64,000 nt of DNA. It comes from Crossaster papposus. Its lineage: Eukaryota > Echinodermata > Asteroidea > Velatida > Solasteridae. How positions within the stretch are numbered: the stretch's first letter is position 1; every line of letters begins with the position of its first letter. Location: assembly GCA_037893245.1 (NCBI GenBank), contig JBAIAA010000523.1:248001-312000 (forward strand). Reading direction: 5' to 3'. This document shows, piece by piece, positions 12,710-25,515 of this stretch. The position numbers were made by a program, and so were the translations under genes. A model generated the notes under the pieces. The model searched no databases. It was not told the origin of the DNA and saw only the letters and a program-made list of their open reading frames with translations.

Positions 12710-13056
12710 TTATTTTTGGTTCATAGTGTTCTCTGATTAAAACGTTTTTAGCACAAATCACAAATCAGTTTGCGTTTGTTTACTTCGACTTCCTCATTCT
12801 AATAATCACAATTTCGAGTCATCATGTTTTAATATTTTCTTCTAATTATCGTTAATGTTGAGTTCATCATTGTTTTAATCTAACACGTTCTCTCTAAAAT
12901 GATCACTCCAACATGTTTACAATGCGCGTCATATCGCACTTTAACAGTTTTATCGCGTTGCAAATGTATCCACCAGTCAATAGCGATTAGCGCGTTTTAA
13001 TCCCGATGAGCAAAGAACAGCTTTTGTACAGGCGCTGCTGATGATATGATGCATGT
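12710..13056. other. AT-rich spacer
   Basis: I see no gene or repeat boundary here. Confidence 0.4.
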
Positions 13057-13172
13057 TTACAACATGTACATGTAATGTACACGGGGATCAATGTACACTA
13101 CATGTACATGTACATGTAATGTACACGGAGATACGTGTACACTACATGTACATGTAATGTACACGGAGATCA
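13057..13172. repeat. ACATGTACATGTAATGTACACGG minisatellite
   Basis: About three tandem units combining ACATGTACATGTAATG with TACACGGAGATC or TACACGGGGATC. The units are themselves partly palindromic, so frames open on either strand are artefacts. Confidence 0.75.
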
Positions 13173-13535
13173 GTGCATGCAGCGCATAGCGCGCAGTAGG
13201 AACGGGGTGAACCCATTGTGCAGAAAGACAAATGTATACAATTTTATTACAATGTAAGCGACTTCCGGCCGAAAGCTTCGAAACTGCGCGCTGGGTCAAG
13301 AGGTCATCTAAATATAAAGTCGAGTTGTTGGTGTGTTAGCATTGATGTACATGATGATCTGAAATTCGGTGTACATACTGTACGTGGTTAGTTATGTACT
13401 GTACATGTACGTCTACACGTGCATGGTTTGTATAGTTGTGTGGTTTGTATGGGTGTGTGTGTATAATGTCTACGTCTTTGTGTCAAATGAGCACTTTGGC
13501 CGCGGTAGCAGGGGTTTCTTAGTGAGCTTTCGTGG

Positions 13536-13537
13536 TT

Positions 13538-13568
<31 letters not shown>

Positions 13569-13583
13569 GTTGGTGGTTGTTGT

Positions 13584-13614
<31 letters not shown>

Positions 13615-13690
13615 TTTGGTGGGGTTGTGGGTTTTTGTTATTGTTGGTTTTTTGGGGGGTTTTTGGGAGGGGGGGGGGATTCTTAAAGTT
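13536..13690 (+). repeat. G/T low-complexity tract with (GTT)n
   Basis: A long T run is followed by a G run of more than 20 bases, then about nine GTT triplets and further T- and G-runs. Any translated frame is valine/glycine low complexity and should not be taken as a gene. Confidence 0.9.
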
Positions 13691-13760
13691 TTTTTAGGGG
13701 GGTTTGGATACTTCAGTCATTCAAAACAAATGTTTACACAAGCGGGGGTTGCTGGATCGA

Positions 13761-14973
13761 CAGGGCATGCGGCCAATGGCCGCGGTTAAGATCGATGCCT
13801 GAATTTGTTAGTGTAAAAGAATTAATATGATAAATTCAACTCAAAATGAACCTGGGAATATCGTAATACTCGTCAAAGTCGACACGGTTAGTTTAACAAT
13901 AATGAAATGGCAAATCAGAGGAGTTGAAGCAGTGAGAAAACAACAACAACATTAACTCAACATTTAATTAACATTATAAAGTCGTCATTCATAAAAATAT
14001 ATAAATTTAAAATCATTTTTTTTAAAATCCGTTTTAAACAAAAACATGTCATGATGGTTTTTATTTTTAAAAAGGGACAATCATGCCCAATATTGACAAA
14101 TAGTGGAAATAACACAATGACGCAAACGGCATAAGATGACGTGATGATAATATGTCAAATCGAATATTGGAATTTGTAACATTAAAATACATTTAAAATA
14201 ATTGCAAGATCAACATTAAATCTATTTTAACAATTCCGATTGTGGGGGAAGCAATATTATGCTTCAACAAATCTATTACATTATTAGTAAGTAACAAAGG
14301 CATAACAAATGAGATGTATAATTATGACGTGCCATACACATTCTGAGGTGTGATTGGGCTTTGGATGTGTAAGTTAAACGCAAAATTAATATAATGAAAA
14401 TACAAACCTTTATCACAAATCCATGGAAGTTGTCTTTGAGGTACATGATGGGAAATACCTATGGAAGGTACTAACAATAAGAAAACACATGTATACAACT
14501 TCAAGTCACAAAATGACCTCATGTAGGATATTCTGGAAAATTCACAATCACAAAAGAAATTTGCACGAAAGGTTATGTAGTATGTGAGAATTGTTTCGCC
14601 ACTCGGGAAAGCTCAAAGGCCCTATTGCATGTATAACGGTACTTACCTTTTTAGGTGCGCATCAGTAAATCCTTTTGAAATCTTAAATACCAAAACAATT
14701 GTTATAACCGAGTTAGAATTGTAAGTGGAGATAATGATTTATCAGCGTTTGTCAATTTTAACGAAATATTTTATTTCTTTTCCACGTTTGCGAACACTGG
14801 GCCGACTTTATTTCTTTTTCCAGAGAATACTGTATCTCACTATCTGAAATTCAGATTTAATTTCTTGACAAGTTTCACTTTGACTTCATTCATTTAACCT
14901 TTTTTGTTAGTGGGGGAATTGCACTTTGCTATTATAGTAGTCCATCAATTATTGTAAATTTCTAATTTAGTGA
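13761..14973 (-). repeat. Right inner arm of nested inverted repeat
   Basis: Inverse copy of 8229-9411 (see that entry), with an extra segment of about 60 bp near 13790-13840. Non-coding. Confidence 0.8.
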
Positions 14974-14992
14974 AGTGATTTGCGGGCCAGCT

Positions 14993-15430
14993 GCAGCCGA
15001 TTTCACGAAAAGTGCGTAGCTTGCGCCATTTTCAAAAGTGGCGCAAGGCTTACGCAACAAAAATGTTGCGTAGCTGCGCCATTTCCTTACCGAGCATTTC
15101 ACGAAACTTGGCGTAGCTGCGCAACGTTTTAAACAGCGTTTACGAAGACTGTTTGCGTACATTTGTGTTTTTCATGAAATCGTCGTTGTATCACCTACGC
15201 CCACTATTTTGAAAATATTTTTGTCCGACTTTCCGCGAAATTGTGCGGCAACATTACAAATTCTGTCACGGGTAAAATAGTAATTCCTTTACTTCAATCA
15301 TGAAACTGTGAGTGTCTTTCATCAAGCTTAATGCTGAGCAATGACGGGCTCCACGTCAATTACGATTTGTTTGTAAAATAGGTCATTTTCAGTCGCTACA
15401 CTATTTCTTACGCCACCTAAATTGACTGCG
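14993..15430 (-). mobile_element. MITE, GCAGCCGATTTCACGAA family (truncated copy)
   Basis: Starts with GCAGCCGATTTCACGAAA and carries the family blocks up to GCCACCTAAATTGACTGCGC. It then stops abruptly at the junction with a duplicated 1.25-kb segment (15436). The far TIR is missing, which marks a rearrangement breakpoint at about 15434. Confidence 0.65.
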
Positions 15431-15435
15431 CAAGG

Positions 15436-16690
15436 ACATGTAAGCGGACCAAAGATTTCTCACACTGGGAATTCCCCCCAGCACGCAATACCGTGTGTAC
15501 ATCGGTGTCATGGAAATACCGTACCCTCACACACATACAAGTGCTATAAACCCTTCCCCCTTTAGGGTGAAACGAAACCAAGCGACAGATCTCAGGAGCT
15601 GGCGCCCAGATTAAAACGCTAAATGCACCGCACCGAGCCGTAATACTGGTTCAGACGAAGATTTGCTGTACGTCAAATTACACTTACATGCTTATAAATA
15701 GTATAATACATAACTTGATGGTTTTGTATATGGTTATTAGATAATACGCAACAATCTCGCGGTATTAAATGTAACGTTTGATGTGATAGTCAATCATGAA
15801 GTAAAGGACAGATAATTATATTTTCTGTCATAAAAAACCTGCTTTCTTCCATAACATTAAGCTAGCTGATTTTGTATCTTGCTAAAGATTCCAAACAATG
15901 TTGCAAACGCTTTGCGAATTGTCATGAGATTTTAAACTGACGCTTCGCGAACGCTTCGCGTAAACCGCACACTTAAGTTGTATTCGCGGCCGCCATTACC
16001 ACTAAATCCACCGCGCCGTAATCATGGTGCCGACGAAGGTTTGCCGTGCGTTACAACCATGGTTACAATACACTAAATGCAAACCTTACTTTTATTATAA
16101 TGTATTATAACATGGTATCTTACTGCTTATTCCAAACAATGTTGCAAACACTTTGCAAATTGTCATGACATTTCAAAATGTCGCTTCGCGAACGCTTCAC
16201 TTGCACTGCACACCGATTTTTGTTCGCGGCCGGCCGCCATTAACGCTAAATGCAGAGCGGTACCGAAGAAGGTTTGCAGTACGTCACAGCAAACTTGGCC
16301 TATGCAACTATAATTATAATCCATAGGCCTACATCTTAAAGGGCAGTTTTGTAAATTGTAAAGATCTCGCGGTAATAAGGTAACGTTTTTATGTGGTAGT
16401 CGATCGTTCAGTTTAGAAAAACCCTGCTTTAATTCTTTGTATCTTAATGACGATTTCCAACAATTTTGCAAATGCTTCGCGAATTGTCATGAGATGTTAA
16501 GTGTGTGTTTCGCGAAGCGTTCGCGAAGCGTTCGCGAAGCGGCAATTTAAGTTTTGTTCGTCAATGACGCTATTCCGCACCGCGCCGTAAAAATGGCACC
16601 GACTAAGATTAATTTGCGGTACGTTACAGCACATTTGATTATATTCGACATGTGTTGCACGCTCATTTGCAAACAAATATTCAGAGTTTA
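15436..16690 (-). repeat. Direct duplicate of 18421-19677 (third copy of the arm core)
   Basis: The segment starting ACATGTAAGCGGACC at 15436 repeats the one starting at 18421 in the same orientation. It runs through the TTCGCGAA modules to the ACAAATATTCAGAGTTT end at 16690/19677. The same sequence is inverted in the left arm (about 4000-5257). Three copies of this core exist, two direct and one inverted. Small differences, such as an extra TTCGCGAAGCG unit near 16510, show the copies have drifted slightly. Confidence 0.85.
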
Positions 16691-16692
16691 CG

Positions 16693-19600
16693 GCAAACAT
16701 TTGTAAAAGTACTTATATTACCCAATTTAATGACCATCGGTTGGTCTAAGACTGATAAATATAAATTCGGTCGAGGAATACACCGACCAACGCCTTTTAA
16801 ATAAATTCTGTATCTGTCGGCAAGGGTTAGTGTAAGTACAATTACAACGCCAATCACTTTAAATGTTTGTTTACTTTATTCCGCCATCTGCGGCGCATCA
16901 AAGAAGATCATTTTCTGGCTACGAGAAACTTTATAAAAACACACAATGGGCTTGCTTAAGATAGTCAAAACAAAACTAAATTCAAACTAAAAAAAAACAA
17001 ATGGAGTTTTGGAATGGTCGGTAATTCACTTTGAACTAATGTCTCGGACGTTGCGTTGAAATTTATAAATTCGGTTACGGGTACCCGACCCGATAAAATA
17101 GAACCGGTTCTTGGCCTTCGTGGGCGCCTAATGTAACGCTATTGTAGTTTTCTGAAGTGTCTGTGTGAGACGTACCGCTTGAACGCTAAAGCTTTGATGT
17201 GGGTCTTTTCGGGTCATCAGTCACTTGGGGAATCTTGTGGTTACAGTCTGTAACGCTCTATGTTTTGAAACAGCTCCTTGTTGTTGCAAGATCGTCTCGA
17301 TTAGGAAATACATCGCGATACTTCATCGATATCTCGATTAAAAAAAAATCGCCACGATATCGTAATCGTTTAAGAACTGGTACCGCGATTTTCGATAATA
17401 TCGCGGTATCGCCCAAGCAATAGGCCTGCCACCTTGGATGCTTACACCCGTTCTTAAAATAATCTAGAGGCATCCCCCTTCCATATGTAGTGGTCTACCC
17501 TGTTGTGAGTTCCAGGGCGGGGGTTCGTCCACTCAATAAAGGAGGGGGCTGGGGAGTTCAAAGGTCTTGCAGCCGATTTCACGAAACCTTGCGCAATGGC
17601 GCAATCCCTCTTGCGCCACAAAATATTGCGTAAGCTGCGCCAACTTTCTTTGCTGTGCAATATTGCGCTTACGCAAGTTTCACAAAAGTTTAACAGTGTG
17701 TACGTCCGCGGCTTATTGTGGCGTAGCTTGCGCAGTCAATTTAGGTGGCGGAAGATATGGCGTAGCGACTGAAAATGACCTATTTTACAGGCAAAACGTA
17801 ATTGACGTGGAGCCCGTCATTGCTCAACGTATTAAGCTTGATAAAAGACACTCGGTCTTGTGGTTGAAGTAAAGGAATTACTATTTTACCCGTGACAGAA
17901 TGTTTAATGTTACCGCACAATTTCGCGGAAAGTCGGACAAAAATATTTTGAAAATAGTGGGCGTAGGTGATACAACGACGATTTCATGAAAAACACAAAT
18001 GTACGCAAACAGTCTTCGTAAACGCTGTTTAAAACGTTGCGCACCTACGCCAAGTTTCGTGAAATGCTCCGTAAGGAAATGGCGCAGCATTGAAGCTTTA
18101 GGGAACTAACAAATATGAGGCAGTTGAATTTTTAATATTCTGATAACTATGGTCTACATAATTTGGGGACAAATTAGACCCTTACCCCAGTATCAGCACA
18201 TGCGACTTCCACATCTATTATGGTCCATACAGAAGACACCTAGAAGTCGCAACGCTCCCATGGCCATTCACACAATTGATGGGATAAGAATCAGGCACAT
18301 GAACAGTTATTTTGGGGTTAAATAATGGCAAAACCTAAAAGTGCCACTGAAGCAGCTACCAAGACAATCTGCCATGCCGTATTCAACTAAATTCGCATAT
18401 CTATACATCACATGTACATCACATGTAAGCGGACCAAAGATTTCTCACACTGGGAATTCCCCCCAGCACGCAATACCGTGTGTACATCGGTGTTATGGAA
18501 ATACCGTACCCTCACACACATACAAGTGCTATAAACCCTTCCCCCTTTAGGGTGAAACGAAACCAAGCGACAGATCTCAGGAGCTGGCGCCCAGATTAAA
18601 ACGCTAAATGCACCGCACCGAGCCGTAATACTGGTTCAGACGAAGATTTGCTGTACGTCACAGTACACTTACATGCTTATAAATAGTATAATACATAGTA
18701 TAATCTTGATGGTTTTGTATATGGTTATTAGATAATACGCAACAATCTCGCGGTATTAAATGTAACGTTTGATGTGATAGTCAATCATGAAGTAAAGGAC
18801 AGATAATTATATTTTCTGTCATAAAAAACCTGCTTTCTTCCATAACCTTAAGCTAGCTGATTTTGTATCTTGCTAAAGATTCCAAACAATGCTGCAAACG
18901 CTTCGCGAATTTTCATGAGATTTTAAATTGACGCTTCGCGAACGCTTCGCGAACGCTTCGCGTAAACCGCACACTTAAGTTGTGTTCGCGGCCGCCATTA
19001 CCACTAAATTCACCGCGCCGTAATTATGGTGCCGACGAAGGTTTGCCGTGCGTTACAATACACTAAATGCAAACCTTACTTTTATTATAATGTATTATAA
19101 CATGGTATCTTACTGCTTATTCCAAACAATGTTGCAAACACTTTGCAAATTGTCATGACATTTTAAAATGTCGCTTCGCGAACGCTCCCCCACTTGCACT
19201 GCACACCGATTTTTGTTCGCGGCCGGCCGCCATTAACGCTAAATGCAGAGCAGTACCGAGGAAGGTTTGCAGTACGTCACAGCAAACTTGGCCTATGCAA
19301 CTATAATTATAATCCATAGGCCTACATCTTGAGGGTTTTGTAAATTGTAAAGATCTCGCGGTAATAAGGTAACGTTTTTATGTGGTAGTCGATCGTTCAG
19401 TTTACAAAAACCCTGCTTTCTTTGTATCTTAGTGACGACTGACGATTTCAAACAATTTTGCAAATGCTTCGCGAATTGTCATGAGATGTTAAGTGTGTGT
19501 TTCGCGAAGCGTTCGCGAAGCGGCAATTTAAGTTTTGTTCGCCAATAACGCTAATAAAAGCACCGCACCGCGCCGTAAAAATGGCACCGACTAAGATTAA

Positions 19601-20002
19601 TTTGCGGTACGTTACAGCACATTTGATTATATTCGACATGTGTTGCACGCTCATTTGCAAACAAATATTCAGAGTTTTCCCCTAGGTTTTGTCATCCTAT
19701 GATCGCACCAATAAGGTTATAACTTTATAAGGTCACACAATTATTCATCCAGTTTCTGTACGTGAGCCGGTGTGTTTACAGTGTATACATGAAGCCTTCG
19801 CGAAGGCTTCGCGAATTTTTTGCGAAGGCTTCGCGAATTTTTCGCGAATTTTTCGCGAAGCGGCAATGGATCTCATTGTGCAGGCTGAAGTTACTCCCTA
19901 AGTTTGTAGACTTTTGTTCTTGGCGCAATTTTCGCGAACGTTTTTTCGCGATAAATCCATCGCGCAAACGAGACGAATTTGTGAGTGGTACGGTACATGT
20001 AC
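16693..20002 (-). repeat. Right outer arm of a giant inverted repeat
   Basis: Inverse of 3679-6943, with the same order of parts read from right to left: TTCGCGAA patch (19790-19945), tandem modules (18560-19660), GCAGCCGATTTCACGAAA MITE (17567-18098), and GGGCGATACCGC end (about 17420). An extra CGATATCTCGATTAA-type segment of about 43 bp lies near 17320-17370. Its outer edge ends GGTACGGTACATGTAC at 20002-20003. Confidence 0.85.
17567..18098 (-). mobile_element. MITE, GCAGCCGATTTCACGAA family (copy in right arm)
   Basis: Inverse counterpart of the copy at 5583-6113, with an intact GCAGCCGATTTCACGAAA end at 17567. Non-coding. Confidence 0.65.
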
Positions 20003-20275
20003 GTTATGGCACACACAAAAACGGACACAGTGTTGTACATGACAATTGATGAAATGTATAGTACATGTTATTTGATATTTTTTTTCTCAGGAGGCAACCT
20101 TTACGAATAAACATCATAAATTGTTGTCAGGATTTTGTTTGGACATGAAACAACAATGGTGAATGATGCCGAGAACTTCAATACTGTGCACACGTGTGCT
20201 TTCAGAACACATGGGAGAATCTGCAACCAATTTTTTTTCGACAAAGAATGTTTTTAGCGAAAAAAAACCCAACTA
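20003..20275. other. AT-rich sequence outside the inverted repeat
   Basis: I see nothing recognisable here. Confidence 0.4.
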
Positions 20276-21375
20276 AAGCCCTGTTCGCACTGGACTTTTT
20301 TTGATAAAACGTATGGAGACAATGGGTACTTTTACTAGGCGGACAGCCTAGGACGTTTTCCTCTCAGTTACTTTTTCCAAGTCCAGTGGTTACTTTTACC
20401 GGCCAACTGCTGCCCGGGAAAACTTCCTAGGTAACTTTTCCCTAGACGATAAGACGCGAGTCAGTAAAGGCGGCCCAGAAAAACGTACATCCAGCCCCCA
20501 AGTGCGATTTCATGCTACACAAGACACCGCACATGCGCTCTTTGCATTGTTTACGTGCGCGCGCTGATGCATGCATGCATGGTGGATGATACCGTGTTGT
20601 GATTGGTCATCGTATTATCCAATGGGTGCTCGGATGCGTTAGTGCGGAAAACAGAGCCTGGGTTGTGAACTCATGTTGTGGTTTTAGGCTAAAAGTGTGT
20701 TTGTTTTTTGTTTGAAAAAGCCATTATTTCTATTTTCCTATTTTGGAAAATAGTTAAATGAGGTACGGGCTTTTAGAAAAATTTTGTTCTATCTTTTGAT
20801 AGTTGTTTAACCAGTTCGCGCCGGATGACGTATATAAACGCAAAAAATTTCCCCAAATTCAAAACGGATGACGCATAAACACGCCAAGTTCAAGTTCGGA
20901 AACATATGTCAGCAGCGAGCAAGGCCGGAAATGCGTGGGTGTGCTTCCCGGCACGATCAGCCTGAACCCGCTTCGGTTCGAGTTTCGTTAAAAATAATCC
21001 CGCCCATAATCCCGGCGCGAACTGGTTAAGAAAAGAATGTAACATCTAACCGTGTGCGATGATGAAAAGAGTTTTTTTTTTTTTTTTTTTGCTCTTGTAA
21101 AAATTGTAAGGAGCGGTTTTTTTTGCTCTCCTTAAAAATGTTAAGAAGCGAAGGAGCGCGAGCGCGCTCCTTCAAAATGAAGGCCTGTCGCATTGTGATC
21201 ACATTCGCCTTCATGAGTCATTATAATGACAACTCGGCTACTTCTCCCGCGGTCTCGGTAACATTTTCCCGTGTCGAAAGTCCAAGTGCGAACGGTGGTA
21301 ACATTTGACCATTTTTTATTGTACCATCGTCTCAGTAAAACCTACCCCCAAAAAAGTCCAGTGCGAACACGGCTT
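20276..21375. mobile_element. 1.1-kb TIR element (AAGCCCTGTTCGCACTGGAC ends)
   Basis: The left end AAGCCCTGTTCGCACTGGAC is matched by the inverted right end GTCCAGTGCGAACACGGCTT at 21356-21375. The stem is about 27 bp, extended by T/A runs. A further GTGCGAAC/GTTCGCAC relic sits near 21278. There is no transposase frame, and a TTAA-flanked MITE (20811-21025) is nested inside. The pair of ends is clear; the superfamily is not. Confidence 0.7.
20811..21025 (+). mobile_element. TTAA-flanked MITE, CCAGTTCGCGCCGG family, copy 1
   Basis: TTAA at 20807-20810 and 21026-21029 enclose a 215-bp element with TIRs CCAGTTCGCGCCGG / CCGGCGCGAACTGG. It contains AACGGATGACGCATAAACACG and GAACCCGCTTCGG blocks. 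A second copy in opposite orientation is at 25782-26017. TTAA target use suggests mobilisation by a piggyBac- or Kolobok-like transposase. It interrupts the 1.1-kb TIR element and is therefore younger than it. Confidence 0.85.
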
Positions 21376-21940
21376 AAGGTTGACAGAGAGGACTATGGAA
21401 AGAATGAGTAAAAAAAGGTGAAGGGTGACGCGGGGGGGGGGGGGGGGGTGCGATGCCGGATGCGTCCCCCTCTGGACCAGCTTCTACGGCGTGTCAATCA
21501 GTTAGGCAATCAGTTACTAGGTGTAAATGTAGTCAGTCAGTCGCACACATACATACATTGTACAAAGGGACTAATTAAAACAAAACAGCTAGACTCGGCA
21601 GTACAAAACATCTACATGTACATACCGGTACCGGTAGAGAGAGAACGTATGGATTCAAAATCATTATCAAAAATTTGAAAATTAGATTCATTTTTGATAG
21701 GGACACATGCACTTCTTTTTCTCCCCAGAACTCCTACAAGTAATGTCACAGTCCAATGGCCAATTTACCAACTTTGACAGGAATGCTGATTTTCTTCTCA
21801 GAGATGAGAGACAGCTACTCCAGTACTGGTAATGTCTTACAAACAGTCTCCGTTAGCGCACCACCTGCTCTGCGGCGCCTTGATGCACTTTTTACTCCAC
21901 ATGCATGATGAAGAGTTCCTTTTGAAAAAGAGACTACATT
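21376..21940. other. Spacer with poly-G tract
   Basis: Holds a G run at about 21431-21448 and ACATGT/ACCGGT motifs near 21614-21634. No gene seen. Confidence 0.5.
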
Positions 21941-22195
21941 CTAGTGCTGGGCGAGTAACTCGAGTGCTCCGTACTTGTGATAAGTTTTTGCTACTCGTAG
22001 CACTACTCGCAGTTTTGTAATTACTCGGGCCAGTCTGAGTAGCAATAAATACTCACAAGTAGCGATTGTTAGCGAGCAATGATTGTTGACAAGTACCGAT
22101 TAAGTTGTGGTCGTAAGATGGAAAGACGCTAAATGAATTGACTTGCCGCTCCCCACAATTTCACGCCTACAGTGGCACATCTCATTCCCAAATAA

Positions 22196-22410
22196 ATAAG
22201 GTTCAACAAACTAAATCTTTTTAGTGAGTGGACGAAAAAATGTAGCAAAAATCCCCAACTGCAGATGTCCCCAGCCTGCAGAGTTTATACAATGGAAACC
22301 ATACTTCTCCTGTAGATATCAGGTTTCAAAACCATGTTGCAGGTTTTGGTCAGCCGGATTGTAAATTAATTCAGCAGTGAGTTTAGTCATGTGAAATAGT
22401 TTCTTTCCTT
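22196..22410 (+). repeat. Interspersed repeat shared with 44826-45065
   Basis: Landmarks shared in the same order with 44826-45065 are AATAAGGTTCAA, CAGAGTTTATACAATGGAA, AGATATC, GGTTTCAAAACCA and TAAATTAATTCAG. About 200 bp at moderate identity indicates an older dispersed family. Confidence 0.7.
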
Positions 22411-22816
22411 TTATTTAGGCGTGACAACATTTATCTCGCATGTTTGTGATGTAATGAGAGGACTTGGACGTTAATATTGTTTGAATTCATTGTGTGGGGT
22501 AAAATCACAAGTTTGCAATCTGTCACATAACAAAAAACGTCTGGAGTTTACATACAACGACTATGTTAATTTCTGAAATAATTGAAATGCCTGGAAGAGT
22601 TTGTTACTTCTGAAGTGGATCTAGGGCTTTTTTTTAATTGTAGCTTTTTCAAATATTGAGTTGTTTTAAATTGTGAAACTGGAGGAATATTATCGCTCAA
22701 AAAAAAATCTGTACTTTACTTTCATGGCTTCACCTCGAGAAATGAAAAATACCAGATGTGCATGTATGTGCATGTACCTGTACATGTACCGGTACCTCCA
22801 ATTCCATGTACTTTAA

Positions 22817-23150
22817 AGGTATAGGGTACGTTTAGGATACACCATTTGCAGATATTGAAACAATTTACTACCAAATTATTAAGAATTACAAATTATTTGA
22901 TAGTAAATAATGATTGTAGGCATCCAGCTAGATATCCTGTAATTGTTTTGAAAAATTGAATTTTATAAAGGAATGAGAAATGCCCAACGGCTATCGCAAA
23001 ACAAAAAAAACAAAAAAAAACATACTGTAAGAACCACTGCCAAACGCTGGTTGAAAACGAACAAATTTTTGTCTTGCTTTTCGCAAGATCATAACAATTC
23101 GGACAGGTCAGTTAAATGATATTTACTATAAAATACAGCATCCACCTACC
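22817..23150 (-). mobile_element. TTAA MITE, AGGTAGTRTACACC family, copy B (decayed)
   Basis: Starts after TTAA (22813-22816) and carries the reversed family body: ATAGTAAATAATGATTGTAGGC, AACGCTGGTTGAAAACGA, GGACAGGTCAGTTAAATG and TACTATAAAATACA. The far TIR is lost. It is diverged relative to copies E and F. Confidence 0.7.
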
Positions 23151-23744
23151 TCTCAATTCTACATACAATGGGCTCATTGATGAAAGCCTTCTTGTAAACC
23201 ACTACGCCTGCATGAAAAGAAAACAAAAAGCATTTTACAAACACTACAATCTACCGGTACCGGTACTTCCCAAGTTGGTACGATTCAGAAACCAATTTTT
23301 ACTGAGCACCAGGTTTTTTCACAAAAGCTGTAGATGAGCATACCGGTACATGTGCCAATACGTGCTATCATCTACTTCAAACAGAACGTCTTTCCGCGTA
23401 CCAGCTGACTGTATTCATGAGTTTATCTAGTGGCTCGTGTTTATTCACGTAACCATTGAATCAATGACAATGGCGCACAGCCAGCCTTGTTCATTAACTT
23501 CGCCGCACTTGAGCGCACAACCCCGTCCTCCTTGACAACGACAGACCGATCGTCTACGGAACCAATTCAAATCAGAATTCCAAAATGAACAATTTTTTTT
23601 TTTTTTCTGCCCAGAAATCGTAAAAAGAGAAGTCCCCCTTTTTTTATTTTTTTTTCTTCGAATATTCGGATTTAAAATTTCAAACCGGTTTGTGGAAGTG
23701 CACATTCGAATAACCGAATATTCGGTTTTGAGTCCCAGCACTAG

Positions 23745-25090
23745 CCTACACAATACAAATTTAGTTTAAAATAAATAGTACTACAGTATATGTATGAAAT
23801 CTGTATTCCAAAATGCATCACATTCTTTTCATTTCTCCAGCTACCCTTATAGGACATTCGGCCCTTGGCTTCCACTGCAGGAAAATGTGACCTCCACTCA
23901 TCATAAGACAATTTCCCCTCAAAAACACCTCTGGCCATAATAAACTGGTTAAATTACTCAGCCTCAAAAAAACAAATTACCCCTGCACAGGATGTAGGTC
24001 TCATGAATTCAATGCCAGTCCTCAGATGTCCACAACTGTGATCAAATGACATTCACTGTGGCCAAAGACTTCCAGACACCCCACAGTCCCAACACCATTA
24101 TCAAATGTACACATGTCCCACTTACAGTATTAACCCCATTAATTTTGTGACCTTTGTGCAGGTCACCTCTAGTAGAAGTGTGGTGTATTGTTTGCCCTTG
24201 GGTTCCACACAGCAAAATAAACTAACGTTCCAGGGAGCCTAATGATCAAATATGCCCACTTCTATAATTCAGGAAAAAAAATACACAAAAATGAAAGGCT
24301 TAACTGAAACCAAATACATTTAGTAGAATTTTTAATAAACCGAATATTAAAAAATATTTTGGTTTTTAATCCCACAATTGTTTTTGTTTCGGTTTGAATA
24401 TTTAAAATGGCAAAAAGCTTCAGTAGATTGAAATATTTAGTTGGTTGATGATCGGATATTTTAAAGGCGTGAGTGTGTGTGTGGTAGACCCTTTGCACAG
24501 GATGTACTATGTATCAACAAAAGTAACTAAGCAAATTGCTGTTCAAAAACTTACTTGTTAAGATATTGATTAGACTACCCGTATAAACTCCCTGTGAAAT
24601 CATTCCTTCTGGCATGCTGTCATTTTCAAGAAAATAATAAACGAATGTCAATTCGAAAGAAGTACCGGTATATTAGAGACGTATGATGTACACTTGTACG
24701 GTATATTTGCAAATTTTTGTTGTACTGGCAGCTGGTTTGTAATTAAATCTGCAAAGCTTTGAAAAATATACAAACTGGTAATACATCAGATACATGTTTA
24801 AGGTGTACTGGTACCTTACATGTGGATCAAGGATTTCTTTTGTTCTCAACTTTTTCGGCGATGGCTTCAATTTGTTTTGTACACGTTTTCTAATCAAGGA
24901 CGAACTCATACCAGCACTGTCTTTAATAAGAAATTTACACCATAAATGTAAGCAAACACACATGTACCGGTACATACACACACAAGAATAATCTTAGAGC
25001 AAGGAAGCGAGACAGACTAAAACTGAAGTTTGCAATAGATAAAGTAGGAATTCAGAATTGTTTCGATTCAGGATCGTTATCGGTGATCAC
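23745..25090. other. AT-rich intergenic DNA with an old dispersed repeat
   Basis: No gene recognised. The part from 24527 to 24680 (ACTCCCTGTGAAATCATT, GCATGCTGTCATTTT, AATAATAAACG) resembles 31131-31301, so an old repeat family is present. Small CA and ACCGGT tracts occur. Confidence 0.5.
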
Positions 25091-25324
25091 CAGGGGCCAA
25101 TTTCATAGAGCTGCCAAGCACAAAAATATGCTTAGCATGAGAATTTGTTCGTGGCAAAACAAGGTTACAAACCAAATTTTCACGTGATCTTTATTGTTTT
25201 TGATTGTTTTTGCTTAGCATGAAAAACACGTAGAATTTTGGCTGGTAACCTTTTTTTTAATGAGCAAGACTTTTTTGTGCTAAGCAAATGTTTGTGCTTA
25301 GCAGCTCTATGAAATTGGCCACTG
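25091..25324. mobile_element. 234-bp hAT-like MITE (CAGGGGCCAATTTCATAGAG ends)
   Basis: TIRs CAGGGGCCAATTTCATAGAG and its near-complement CTATGAAATTGGCCACTG end the element. They extend into GCTGCCAAGCAC and its partner GTGCTTAGCAGC. The CAG start fits hAT ends, but flanking 8-mers do not match, so a target duplication is not visible. Non-coding, almost fully foldback. Confidence 0.7.
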
Positions 25325-25440
25325 GGCAAACCAATAATAGATGATTAACACAAACACAAAGCTGTAACACAACCCCAGGCAGTGAAACCAATCAGCCATA
25401 ACAACTGCACTGTATGGTAAATGACTTTCAATGTGCTAGT

Positions 25441-25472
25441 CACCCCCCCCCCCCCAAAAAAAAAAAAAAAAT
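25441..25472 (+). repeat. Poly-C/poly-A tract
   Basis: A run of about 13 C followed by a long A run. Such C/A tracts recur near 2120 and 42590. Confidence 0.8.
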
Positions 25473-25515
25473 TGCCATCAGGGTATTGATCATGAAATTG
25501 GTGCTAATGCATTAC

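Larger units (their letters stand above)
21941..23744. mobile_element. TIR element with CTAGTGCTGGG ends (hAT-like)
   Basis: The left end CTAGTGCTGGGCGAGTAACT is matched by the inverted right end CCCAGCACTAG at 23734-23744. Short TIRs of the form TAGTGCTGGGC recall hAT elements. The interior is non-coding and includes CGAATATTCG palindromes near the right end, a repeat shared with 44826-45065, and a nested TTAA MITE (22817-23150). No clear 8-bp target duplication, so the class is an inference. Confidence 0.5.

Noticed and set aside
13369..13789. Valine/glycine-rich frames near 13.4-13.8 kb
   Set aside because: Caused by (GTT)n and poly-G tracts.
3715..20000. CRISPR-like array made of TTCGCGAA palindromes
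   Set aside because: Spacing is irregular, the spacers are repeated rather than unique, and this is an animal genome with no cas genes.
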